In this document: piece after piece, positions 10,971-21,855 of the stretch
Position numbering within the stretch: the first letter of the stretch is position 1
How the letters are laid out: the number at the start of each line of letters is the position of its first letter
Assembly (NCBI GenBank): GCA_015179125.1
Contig: WHVA01000329.1
Span: 1-64,000 of the forward strand
DNA: 64,000 nt
Direction: 5' to 3'
Source of the DNA: Gautieria morchelliformis
Taxonomy: Eukaryota; Basidiomycota; Agaricomycetes; Gomphales; Gomphaceae
Program-made: the position numbers and the translations under genes
The notes under the pieces: model-generated
What the model was told of the DNA's origin: nothing
Database searches by the model: none
What the model saw: the letters and a program-made list of their open reading frames with translations, nothing else

Positions 10971-11739
10971 ATGATTGCTGTGCCACAGTCATCACCCACA
11001 CCCGAATGGATCTTACCCGCCACCAGCAACAATTGCGAAGCCCGATTACCAGGACGAAAGCGTGGACACGACGAAGTCTGCGAGGAGACACAGGAGTTAA
11101 TGGTTATGGGCACGAGACGTCCCAACAAGAAGCCAAAACTAGAGTGTTCTTTTCGGGACGTGTCAAACACGTCAAACGCGTGTATTGACTCGCGCGCTCC
11201 TCATGAATTTCTGGCGGGTGCAGGCGATTGGAAGTTTGAGCCGCTTGTCGACCATACGCTTGTTCTAGAGGAAGAGAGCCAACAAGATGACCCCCTTGAT
11301 CCCAAACCATCAAGTGACACTGTCGATGTGGACAAAGTGATCGCCATATTACTAGAAGCCATGAAACCTTCGAACCAAAGGATGTATTCACCAGAGCCGT
11401 CTGATCGTTCATATCAGCGCGGTCCCACGTCTCCGCTTTCTGACTCTTCTCATCGTACACCGTTTGTTCGGAAATCCGTTGGTGGACCATGCCGTGGCAG
11501 GACAGACCCAGGACTACGGAGATGGGTGGTAAGCAAAAACCATATTGAAGAGTAAGTTTGCCTAAGTATTGAGTACTGTGATACTTATGTCTTTCTGAAT
11601 TAGTATTCGCTCTCGCCACCCTTCTCTCCGGTCTTCAGAATGGGTTGAGGCGCTTCATGAAATGGGATGGGAACATCTCCACCCGACATATATGTCCCAG
11701 TCCCAGCAGACTACTGGGGTCTTTGACGAGGCATGCTAG
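10971..11739 (+). CDS. Small basic/acidic nuclear-type protein, unknown family
   Basis: ATG at 10971 (MIAVPQSSPTPEW). The first exon encodes about 190 residues with a basic cluster TRRPNKKPKLE that resembles a nuclear localisation signal, and Ser/Pro/Asp-rich, probably disordered stretches (DDPLDPKPSSD). A strong donor GTAAGT near 11551 and acceptor TTAG near 11603 join it in frame to a second exon, SSEWVEALHEMGWEHLHP, ending at TAG 11737-11739. The total is about 228 residues. No domain recognised; nuclear location is an inference from the basic cluster. If the intron were retained the frame would stop a few residues later, so splicing is important to the call. Confidence 0.6.
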
Positions 11740-12141
11740 AACACCTTCGCAGAATGGCTGGTTGATTCCAGAGGTGACAGGCAAAAGGTCAAGGGGGGAA
11801 GCCTCTGGGGTGTGTTGGACGTCGCAGAGCGTTGGATTAAACCGTCTGCCGTTTTATTTCAGGTTCTGCATATACCAGTTCCACCTCCAAATCTGTCTAT
11901 TTATAAACAGGCTGATCCACACACTACTGTCATATGTAGTACTAAGCTTCAATACTTCAGCAAGGCCCGGCCGTTCACACACGCCCATGCACGGTGCCCA
12001 TCACTAACCCTAAAATATATGCATCACGTGATATTCCCACCATGTCAACCCACAACGAACAAGGACGCGTCCACATTACTACTCCATTTGCCAAATGTAG
12101 AACGAAGGAAAGTAAATATGATATGATATTCGATCTACTAA

Positions 12142-12445
12142 ATGTGCTGCTGTGCCGATGCCGTGCCGGCGTATGGTGCATCACAATCCACCTTGCCCGT
12201 CCCGCACGCCGAGTCGACATTATCGTCATCCCCGCGCAAGAACTTGAAGCGGTCCCCAAGAAGAGTAGGCAGCGCGCTCGCTACCTCAGGCTCAGGGTCG
12301 GGCACGTCTGCTGCCCCACCATCCAAAGCAGCCAACGCACATGCGAAGGACTTCTCCGACGTCGCCCAGTCTTTCCGAATACAACCCTGGATCAGAGTGT
12401 GACCCTGACCCGGCATCCTACGACATCGCGAGGTCGTCGTCGTAA
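12142..12445 (+). pseudogene. Serine/proline-rich ORF, possibly a gene remnant
   Basis: A plus-strand frame with VPHAESTLSSSPRKNLKRSP and GSALATSGSGSGTSAAPP runs to near 12370. A second frame then continues as EYNPGSECDPDPASYDIARSSS and stops at 12443-12445. The composition looks coding in both parts but the frame changes between them. It may be the 3' end of a decayed gene or an unrecognised splice. No family recognised. Confidence 0.3.
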
Positions 12446-12590
12446 GGAAGAAGAAGGGCAGGTGCGGCCAGGGGGCATTGGGTGGCGTTGGGAGGGGGGT
12501 GCGAGTAATGGTAGCGGCGTGGGTGCTGAGGTGAATAACCGGGCGAGTAAGGGTGCCGGTAGTGGTGCTGGGACAGGTCCCACCGCCATC

Positions 12591-13331
12591 GGTCTGCGTT
12601 ACTGTTGTCCGTAGAGTATAGAGATGAGCCGGGCGAGTAGAGGGGGGTTCGAATCTGCAGTGTTCGACTGCAGATTCGAACCCCCTCTACTCGCCCGGCT
12701 CATCTCTACGGACAACAAGGTAACAGACGCCATGATAAGCCTGGAGAGATTATCTTTAGAGGATGGATAGGTACTAGTAGGCTCCGGGGGAGAGGAGGCC
12801 ATCGTTGCAAAGGTTAGTCGTCTACTTTGGGCACGAGTTGTAACTTGCGCTGGCCGAGTGACACGTGCTGACACTGGCGAAAGAATAGGTAACATATGTG
12901 ACTCCGACAACGAAGCCGTTGCAGCTATCTCTGCTCTTAGACATTTCTTGAGGCTTTCTAACGCACCGATCAACTCACCTAATCCTTGGGGATAACAACC
13001 ACCATTATCTTTCAACATTACTCAACCATCACAAATTCCTAGTCTTTCGCTAGTGTCAGCACGTGCCACTCGCCCAGCGTAAGTTACAACTTGTGCTCAA
13101 AGTAGACAACTAACCTTTGCAATGATGACCTCCTTTCTCCCCGAGCCTACTAGTACCCATCCATACGCTAAAGATCATATCTCCGGGCCTATCATGGCCG
13201 CGGTTACCTTGGGCATCGCTTTTGGTATTCTTCTCGCGGTGGGCACACCAGTTTGTAAACCTTACGTCAGGTCTGCGTTACTGTTGCCATAGAGTATAGA
13301 GATGGGCGAGTAGAAGGAACCAAATCTGCGT
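12591..13331. repeat. Compound palindrome with inverted arms and terminal direct repeats
   Basis: Three nested relations are visible. (1) A near-perfect palindrome centred near 12665: agatgagccgggcgagtaga...ttcgaatctgcag is followed after about 7 bp by its reverse complement. (2) Inverted arms of about 155 bp: 12732-12888 pairs with 13041-13195, at roughly 90 percent identity by eye. (3) The outermost sequence, ggtctgcgttactgttg...gtatagagatg, occurs at 12591 and again in direct orientation at 13271. The palindrome holds ggttcgaatct, which resembles a tRNA T-arm/B-box. The arms carry a gene fragment (see 13122-13292). It may be a foldback element or an inverted duplication; no target duplication was identified. 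Confidence 0.75.
13122..13292 (+). pseudogene. Short transmembrane peptide ORF in the right palindrome arm
   Basis: A 56-residue frame from ATG 13122: MMTSFLPEPTSTHPYAKD, followed by one hydrophobic segment, MAAVTLGIAFGILLAVGTPVC. The inverted arm at 12720-12840 carries a diverged version of the first part (PPEPTSTYPSSKDN), so the arms are copies of one coding fragment. A donor-like GTAAGTTACA and a gactaac branch-like motif lie just upstream. Probably a fragment of a membrane-protein gene; the parent is unknown. Confidence 0.35.
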
Positions 13332-13883
13332 ATATTCGGTGGGAACAGCTACTACTTATACTCTGAGGTTTCCAGGCCTATCTGTAAGAGAGCAAAGAGA
13401 ACAAAGAGATGGGAAACGGAACAATGGTAAAATAGCGAGACAATGGTCGAAGAATGTGGACAAAATCGGCGGGTACGTGTGGGTGCCTGTGTACGCGTCC
13501 GATTACTCCGTATCCGCTACGCTGTCTTACAGCAGAGTGACTTATCTGTTCCCAAGTCCATATAATAATAAGTTGTTGTGGGTGTATGTGCCCACAATTA
13601 CGGTTTAATTCCATGGGCGGAGGAGTGTGAACGGCATGAATTGAATGCAGATTGGGAAGTTCGACGCCTAAATTAGGTAAGCTGGCGTCATCCCGTTTTG
13701 GGAGTAGAACGCGTTGAACTCTACCCCCACAAGTTAGTTTCCACAACGAGTCTCTATAACGTGCGGGCACTGGAGAAGCTGAACGTGAGCCTTCTGAGTA
13801 ACTCATACATGCCTCAAGTTGATCTGACCATCTGACCAGTTCAAACAAGGGTTATTCAGACGACTTATTACCCCCAGAAAGCA
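13332..13883. other. Region upstream of beta-tubulin, no gene recognised
   Basis: Frames of up to 156 residues exist on both strands (for example the minus strand at 13378-13848), but they overlap, lack recognisable domains and have no clear splice structure. The right end should contain the beta-tubulin promoter. Confidence 0.35.
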
Positions 13884-16663
13884 ATGGCGCAGGAGATAAT
13901 CAACATCCAAGCCGGACAGGTGAGGGCTGTATAACTCGAATCTGGGGACTTACCCATTGTATTTTGATGTCAGGCGGGAAATCAAGTTAGTGTTTTGCAG
14001 ATCCAGATCCTGGCTACCTTGATATCAATTGGATTGATATTTGCTACATAGGTTGGCGAGTCGTTTTGGCAAATGGTTCTTGCGGAACATGGTCTCGATC
14101 AGACTGGGGTGTGTTCAAATTTATATATATATATATACGTCCAATAATTTTAATCGTGTCTCAACACATGGACAGGCCTACGTAGGGAATGACCCTCAGC
14201 AGCTGGAGCGGGTGAGTCTCTGTTCATGTCACGTTCCAAAGCAACTAAGTGCATGCCGCACCACCGATCAGATTGGGGTGTACTTCACCGAGATAAACGC
14301 TGGCCCGTCTCCAAAATATGTGCCACGGAGTGTCCAGGTTGATTTGGAGTCAGGCGTGCTGAACAAAGTACGTTAAAGTCCTCGGCTCAGGCCACCGCAA
14401 CTCATGGACGTACGATACATACCAGATCAGATCAGGTGCCCAGGGCGCTTTGTATCGGCCAGACACAATGATATCATCCAATTCCGGTCAGTATTCATTT
14501 TCTCGGGATTCATTTTGACGTATTGAGTTGTTTCAGGTGCTGGGAATAATTGGGCTAAGGGATGTTCGTTGTGTTTTGGCAGACAACATACACACACACT
14601 TATTGGTATCTAAACCTTTTCAACTAGATTACACTGAGGGTACGCCCGTCATATATTTCACATGAGATCCTGACATGACCGATGTAGCTGCTTCCAGGCG
14701 CAGAACTGATTGAACAAATCCTCGTGTGTTTTTGCCACGTGATATCTTGTTTGTTGTCACTGATGTACTTCTTTACTAGGAATGTCTTCGTCAGCAATCT
14801 GAGGCTTGCAACGCACTTCAAGGCTTTCAGATGCTCCATTCCCTGGGAGGCGGAACAGGAGCGGGTTTAGGGTCGTTGCTTTTATCAAAACTTCGAGAGG
14901 TAGGTACAGCGTGCAGTAGGATCCGGCGGCTGCGTCTTTCGGGACATTGACACTGATGGACGCTCCAGGAGTACCCCGATCGTATGCTCTCCACATTCTC
15001 GGTCCTGCCGTCGCCCAAGGTGTGTCGCTGTTGGCATGATCGGCCTACTTTATGATAACCATATACCCTGAATTAGGTCTCGGAGACTGTCGTGGAGGTA
15101 AGATACTGTGACATTTAGCTGGACTTCATCACCTTTCAGAGTATTTTGTCAGCCATACAACGCCCTGCTGTCGGTGCACCACCTCGTGGATAACAGCGAT
15201 ATGACCGTGTGCCTGGATAATGAGGCTCTGTGGGCAACCCGTCTCAAGTACCACCACAATACCTGACCGAATATTTTTTTATGTAAGATACGAGATAAGC
15301 GTCCGGACACTGAAAACACCAAATCCGGAGTTCTCACACCTCAATAAGGTATGTATCTACTAGATTATAGTTTTCGAATCTAAACTCATATTTATAAGCT
15401 AATATCCCAAGCCATTTGTGGTGTGAGCACCTCCCTCAGATTCCCGGGACAACTCAACGGGTGCGGCACTTCATTTCCAAGATGCTTCTTCTTAGGCTAA
15501 TGTGTACTGAGCACAGCAATCTTCGCAAACTTTCCCTCAACTTGGTTCCCTTCCCACGCGTAAGTGTCGTAAACGCTAATTCAGTTTCGCTGTTGATGCA
15601 TTGTACTGCAGCTACACTTCCTTGTCCCATCTTACGCGCCCTTTTTCTCTGAATCTTCTAAACATTTCCAACAAAACACGGTGCAGGAGCTTACAACTTC
15701 GTACGTTGAACTTTTCCAACCTAACGTATATAATCTGATCCTTGTGCCAGCTTGTTTGACCGAAAGCATGCCCTAGTCGCTGTTGATCCCCGGTTTGGAA
15801 AGTATCTGACTGCCGCTGTCATTTTCCGAGGCAACGTCGGCTCAAAAGACGTACGTCACTTGTGTCAATTAATGGCTTTGCAGTTGACCTTCTTTACAGG
15901 CTGAAGTAGGCAATCGTGCATCTGACACTGGTTTTGGTTGATTGTAATGGTTGTTCCCAGGACGCTGTGCAGCAACTCCAAACCAAGAATTCAAGTTTGT
16001 TTGTCGAGTACGTCGAACTTACCTGCACGCAGTGGCAGGCTCATGACTTGTCATCTTGCAGGTGGATTCCCGACAACGTATCGTTCTCATTGTGTAGTGT
16101 CCCTCCCGTGGGGCAGAAGAGAGTATGTCTGTCAGATGCTCCCGTTGCTTGCCTGACATAGCCCACCTCTTAGTCCGCAACGGGTCTAGCAAATACTGTA
16201 GGATGACCTTCCCAAGTCGCCTGCTTGTGTTCTGACAGGTCACCCACAGACCGCGATTCAGGAATTATTCAAGCGCACCATGACACAGTTCACGGCCATG
16301 TACAAGCGAAGGGCATTTTTGCATTGGTATCAGGGCGAAGGGATGGATGAGATGGAATTTACCGAAGGTCAGCGTCAATTGGCAGTTTAGCGACCACGAA
16401 TTAACTTTTTGCGTGCAGCCGAGAGCAATGCCTTGGATCTTATGTGGGTTTCTTTTGAGTTGTTAGCCACGGGTTTATCTGACGTTTTGCCGGGATGCCA
16501 GTGCTGAATATCAACAGGTATGCTTTCCTATCTACGTGATGCGCCAAACTGACTATTTTGCCTGTTAACCCAGTATCAAGAGTCGACCGCCGAAGATGAA
16601 GAAGAGTATGAGGAAGAGTATACTCAGGCTGAAGATGCTGCGTCAGCTGCAGTATCTCAATAA
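13884..16663 (+). CDS. Divergent beta-tubulin paralogue
   Basis: Beta-tubulin polymerises with alpha-tubulin into microtubules and binds GTP at its N-terminal domain. The exons can be followed by eye across about 14 short introns. They give [57 protein letters not shown], the tubulin signature [12 protein letters not shown] near 14840, [98 protein letters not shown], and an acidic tail [19 protein letters not shown], with stop at 16661-16663. Length is about 430 residues, normal for the family. The canonical MREI N-terminus is replaced by MAQEI and the GTP-site Cys12 by Ala. It looks intact and is the divergent type of second beta-tubulin seen in some basidiomycetes, not the housekeeping copy. 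Confidence 0.9.
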
Positions 16664-16864
16664 CGACAGCTTGGTGCCGGGGTTGGAAATTTTGCTTAGA
16701 GATAGGATTGACGTGCCGGATTCGGCGTTCTCGTTTAATTGACTTCCTACAGACTTCCCTGGTCTTTCACGTAACTGACTGAGCTTACTAATCAACTGAA
16801 TACAACAATTTACAACTAGGCCCAATGCATGGATGAGCGAGACAGAGTGGGGTGATCCGACTAT

Positions 16865-18760
16865 TCATGCTGACGCCGGGACAGGCAGACCCATCGCTCG
16901 TCGTCCCACAGGATCAACGATGTCTTTATCATTGCCCAAGTACTGGAAACCGATCTCGCCCTGATTCTGAGGGAAATCAGGAGGAGGAGCGCCACGCAAA
17001 AAGTGTTCCTTTTGCTTGTCGAGATACGCCAAGTTTTGTGCCGTTGCCGGCACAGCAGGAATGTACATCACTGGGGTTATTCGTCAACAACAATATACTG
17101 CATAAATCTTTCACATACCACTTGAGTCGGTGGGACCAAGGTGATCTGCCTCGACGGAGTGGATAAGATCCTGCGCATGGGATGGGACGTGAAAACGAGG
17201 GCACGTGGGAGCATAACCGAACAACCCACGCAATGCCAGTATACCATATCTCCGGGTTTGACGCGTGGAACACTAACCATACTTTCGCTGACGTGGAGGT
17301 GGGGGTGCGACTCATCAGAAAGTCGAGGTCCATGGAAGTACTCGCCCTCTGGGAAGATTCCTGGAAAGTCGGGCGTGGACAGATCTACACAACCGTCCTT
17401 GAGTGGGGGACATCTGTGGCTGGTTCTATATAGGATATTTACCAAAGGCCCAGTTCTTAGGATCCAATGGATCATCGGAGACAGGAGATGGAATGGGACG
17501 GAAGAAAGGTCGAAGGATCAAGTAGGAGTTTGAAAGCACGATGTTGGGGAATACTGTACCGTCCATGAACCAGAATGTGACGCTAAGAACAAAATATCAA
17601 CGAAACCTTGCAATGTACCCTCGTTTGGCCCAGTGTCGCTAAGCGAAACAACGGGTCAAGCTCGATCCAATGATTTTAGGCATCCTCGATTACCTCATGG
17701 CGAGCCATCCTTGAAAGGTTCTGAAAATGCTTGCCTGTGGTACGAAATGAACGTTAAGAGATCGTGCGTTCAGCTGGAGCGTAGAGTAATTACCTGACCA
17801 GGGCGATTGTATATATTGGAGTTGACATGGAGTCTAGCCTGGAGATCGTAGGGGTCGTGCGCCTTCCAGTTTCCCTTCAGGATGTCGGCGTACACGCCTT
17901 GGAAGCCAGGATCTTCCCAACGTTCAATTGCGCCACCTGCAAACTCGACATGTGGTGCAGCGACGGTAAATGAATGTATAAACCCACCATCAATGTGCGG
18001 TAGATGTGCAAGCCACTTGGTTGGACCGGGATGGCGAATGCGCAACCTGTCCGCATAGACAAGCGGCGTGTCAAGTGGGTTCCCCTGATCTGCAGGCGGA
18101 GCATGATACAAAGAGTTAAGCCAGTCCTGCGACGCTAGGACATTTGGATGTGAACGAGCTTTGACTTGGGACTTTGACCAACTATGCTTCAGTTGATAAG
18201 CAGAATACGATACAAGGTGCCTTAGAATACTTACTACATATGGAAGAACTGCTTATTGTCTTCCGGGAAACCTGTAAAAGGTCTGCTAAGTACAGTCCTC
18301 GCGGTAATAAGGCAAAGCCAACCAGGGATGGTGGGATTCGCCGCAACATAATCCTTGACGGCTTGTTTCCAACCCAGAGCCTCCTCCCGGTCAACCACAT
18401 TGCGAATCAAAACACAGCCACACTTCTTGATGTTAGCTATGCTCTCCTGCGACAGCGTGCCCAGGTCGGCGAAGTCGACCTGTGGTACTAACTAGAAAGA
18501 AATGTCTAAGCAGCAAGTTGCGAATCACGAGCCAAGCTTACATCAGAACCCTGCTCTTTGAACTTTTTTGTTGCGGTCGACAGCTCAGTAAGGAGATCTG
18601 TCCAAGCAGCGGTGAGATGCGCCTGGGCCTCAGGATTACTGTCAATGAGCTGTTTCTTGAGCTCTACGAATCGTGGAGGGAAATCCTGTTTCTCGAACAC
18701 TCTGGCCATAGTGGGTGTGAGGCTTTGCGATCCCAGGAGTTCCCTCATATATACTGCCAT
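16865..18760 (-). CDS. DUF1479 family protein (predicted 2OG/Fe(II)-dioxygenase-like fold)
   Basis: Member of the DUF1479 family (bacterial YbiU relatives), common in fungi; biochemical role unknown. From ATG 18760 the exons give FPPRFVELKKQLI and GSDVSL; then VPQVDFADL, KKCGCVLIRNVV and EEALGWKQAVKDYVAANP; then SKSQVKARSHPNV, ADRLRIRHPGP and PHIDGG, whose HxD pair is the likely metal-binding element; then IERWEDPGF and NWKAHDPYDL; then FRTFQGWLAM, FFRPIPS, DLSTPDFPGIFPEGEYFHGP, VPRVKPGDMVYWHC and DLIHSVE. It ends VGRRAMGLPVPASA at 16865. About eight short introns are inferred and all junctions keep frame. No break was seen. It runs toward the 3' end of the tubulin gene with about 200 bp between the stops. 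Confidence 0.88.
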
Positions 18761-19665
18761 CGCGGTCCGGTGCCGTGAACTCGTGCCCTACGAAGTCGAA
18801 GTCACATGGTTTCTGTTATCTGGAGTTTACAGTAAGATGGGAGAATCGTTTCGTTCTGACGAGAGTCGTCTCGTTCTGACCTTACTGGTTTTAACTTTCG
18901 AAACATGAAGTTCGCTGAACAAAACATTACGCTGTAAGATGAAATCGTCAGCCATGAAGATGTATCTGACAAGTGTTAGTTAGCCCTCACCGTAAGCTGT
19001 TCCAGGAGTCTGTCGGAGACTTGTCGGAGAAATGCTATCAAAGTAGCAGTCGGAGACTTGTCGGAGAAATGTTATCAAAGTAGCAAATGGCCAACAGGCG
19101 TGGGAAGCTTACCTAAGCCGTCCAAGTGTTGTTGGGTGTGCTTTGGCCAAGATTGGTCTTTCCGCATGTCGTCTGACATCCTTCATTTACACTGCCCTGA
19201 TTCCGTCTTAGTCCCACGATGGGCGGTCATCCATCTTTGAGGGTCATAAACGTGTTTCCTCCTCGACTTCTCACCTGACGGCCGCCTCGTGGACAACACC
19301 GTGCGTATCACAGTATGAACGTCTTATCGTCGCGTATCGTCGCGTGACCTGTGACCACAAGCCTTGCGAGATGGTAATAACAACACCCTTGTTCTTTATC
19401 GGTAAACTCCACTGGGAGGAAGAATTAGTTATCCCAGGAAGTAAACCACCTTCACATCGTCCACCACGTCAGTAGCGTAGGTGACCCAAAATTTCCGGGA
19501 TGCCGAGGAGTAACTGTCGCCGTTTATGCAAGTGCTACGCGTGGTGTCACACTTAGTCACGGCAAACAACGCACCCAGGGTACAGCGAATACTACCCTCT
19601 CGACCGCTGACTAGACATATATTTCCGCGTTTATCATTTCAACCATTATTACGGTACTGAATAAG
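18761..19665. other. Intergenic region, no gene recognised
   Basis: This is the upstream region of the DUF1479 gene followed by DNA with only short frames. It contains one local duplication: a 37-bp word beginning gtcggagacttgtcggagaa occurs twice in direct tandem at about 19012-19085, with one mismatch. No promoter element or RNA gene could be assigned. Confidence 0.4.
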
Positions 19666-20045
19666 GGGTGATTTCGCCTCTCAAGGTGGTGGTATCCGGA
19701 CTTCTGCCACTGCTCAAAGTCGACGCTGCGTTCCAAGACTCGGTTGCAGACAGTGATGTCGAGCCGCAGGTCAGCAAATGAAGGCGATGGGAAAGGACCG
19801 AGGTGTCAAGGTACTTGAGCAGGGGGATTGTCGCTCTTGCATTTTCGGGAGATAATGTTGTGCAGGTGCGGCCACTTCATGCGCTACATGCATCGTGCAA
19901 CCCTTGACACTGAAAAAAAATGAGAAGTGGAAGCAGATGCTCCTCGTGAAGAAGACCATACACTGCCTGGCTGGGTTCGTCTGTTTGTTCACCAAGAAGG
20001 GCGCTGGGATAGTCCCAAGTCGCGTGCAGACCACGGTAAGCCGCA
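19666..20045 (+). pseudogene. Remnant resembling a WW-type fungal protein
   Basis: Two short plus-strand pieces look coding: GLLPLLKVDAAFQDSVADSD near 19700, and EEDHTLPGWVRLFVHQEGR at 19930-20020. The latter resembles the LPPGW...HPEG motif of basidiomycete WW-like proteins. A donor (gtaagc) follows at 20036. The pieces are separated by sequence with stops, and the rest of such a protein (usually several hundred residues) was not found. Likely a decayed fragment; low certainty. Confidence 0.25.
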
Positions 20046-21855
20046 TCTTATCATCTCGGAGAAGAAGGGCAGCCAAGTAGCTGACGAAGGATCTGCCACA
20101 TCCGTACACGGAGCAAGGCCCATCTCAAGAAAAGCATGGAGATACCCACTGGGACGGAGTGGACCGAGTGGGATTCCAGAGGTAGACGCTTCCTTGGGTT
20201 GTTCAAGAGGTGCGTACTGGATGGTGAGCTATGTTTCTTTTACTCACGACGTATGCTGGGCAGATGGGCACGGTCATCGATCCATCGGAAAGACATGTTT
20301 TATCTATTGTTTTATCCTGTACTACTGCTGGCATATAATCGATCACTGTCTGGACCGAAAATTGTTTTAGAAATCTCACCGATACGACAGAACCTAGGTT
20401 TGCCACCACGACTGGCGCATCCCTGTCGTCAAAAAGGAGGACCGAACATGTTTTCGAGGTGAAGGGACTGATTGCCTAATCGGACTTTAGAGCTCCAGAC
20501 TCGCAAGTTTTCGCGGATCAAACGTAGCAACCCGGTAATTGCTCGCCGCACGAAAAATCTCGCAACCAGTGATCTACACCGTGAATTGATACAAATATTG
20601 ATACAGATGTGACATTCCAAACAAGCTTTCCCTTCCACCATTTCTAACTACAAGTCCAATGGCGGTGTCATCTCAATACGCAACTGCAAAATCCCTCATG
20701 CGAGCTTGAACCATTTGCCGACGTGGCCACATCGACTGCATAAACGACGTCACCAGTCCGATACCCAGATTCTCTCTCGGCTTGCCATCTGTGCCCCAGA
20801 GGTGTGCACGGTCAACGCGCTTCTCCCTCTCTACAGCTGGCCCTCCGTCTCTGCTCACCCCTCCGTCTCTGCTCACCCCTCTCCCTGCTCTTCCCTTAGC
20901 TCCTCTCGACTCGCTGCGGTCCCTTGCAAAGACCGGCTGCATGCTCCTGCTGGACCCCTCGCCCAAATCGGGCTGCGGGTCCACGGAGGTACAGTTTGCG
21001 AGGGCGGCTGCCCCCGCGAGATAAACGGCCGAGGACCTCTTCACTCTTGAGTCTTGCCCTAGCCCTGGCTTTCCCCTTTCCGAGTGGCGACCGACGGTTG
21101 CCTCGAGGAGAGAGCGGTGGAGGCGGTGAGGGGGTGGCTTGTGGCGATGGGAGCACGGGCATGGGGAGCGGCGGGTTGGGCTGTTGCGGGAACGCGGTAT
21201 CTAAGATTACGTGACTAAGTTAGCCTATTGAAGTTGGGATGCAGCAACAACCGCTCTACTGTATATATTCTGCCTCGTCCAAATTCCAAAATTGCTCAAT
21301 CTCGAAATACAGAGACGGGTTCGGATGCGTAATTTGCAGTCAGCAAAAGACTGCCTCAGTAAAATGTCAATTTCAGTCAACGAATATACGAACCACAAGA
21401 CCTCGGGATGCGATGGGGGCCTGATGCATGGTGATGAGGACTTGATCTACAATTATCCCCAAAACACAGTGAATGCATGTAGAAATATTACTTCCGCAGA
21501 ATGTGGCGTTATCTACACTGAACCATGCCCATACGCTGGGCCACAAGCACTCAAATAAGTACCCTTAATTTGCCCGCCGCATGCAACTTGGGGGATCGTC
21601 ACTTATCGTCACCGGCCCTGGCCGAAGATCTTCAAGCACCAGGTTCGTGTTCTTCGGGTCGGACAACGAAGTAAACTACACTAGTCACGTAACGAATAAC
21701 GAATTATACATGTAAGGGTATCCTGAGCTATTAGGGAGAAGGGTATCGGAAGATACACAAGGAGAATACACACCCACGAGTTCACGAGTCCACAACAGCA
21801 ATGACAATAAGCTCAAGGAACTTGGTAATACAAAGGGAAATTAATCGGTGGAACC
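20046..21855. other. Gene-poor region with a GC-rich block
   Basis: No gene recognised. 20790-21190 is GC-rich with long overlapping frames on both strands and a short internal duplication (ctccgtctctgctcacccct twice near 20843-20880). These frames look like compositional artefacts. 21240-21560 has a short plus-strand frame without a domain. The last part should include the terminator of the gene at 21856. Confidence 0.4.

Noticed and set aside
12640-12680. tRNA gene, because of ggttcgaatct
   Set aside because: Only the T-arm-like word is present; no acceptor stem, D-arm or anticodon arm can be folded, and the match is part of a palindrome.
14110-14140. AT dinucleotide run as a regulatory element
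   Set aside because: It lies within an intron of the beta-tubulin gene and looks like a plain microsatellite.
20673-21162. Arginine/glycine-rich minus-strand ORFs
   Set aside because: Overlapping open frames on both strands in a GC-rich block, with no domain or splice signals.
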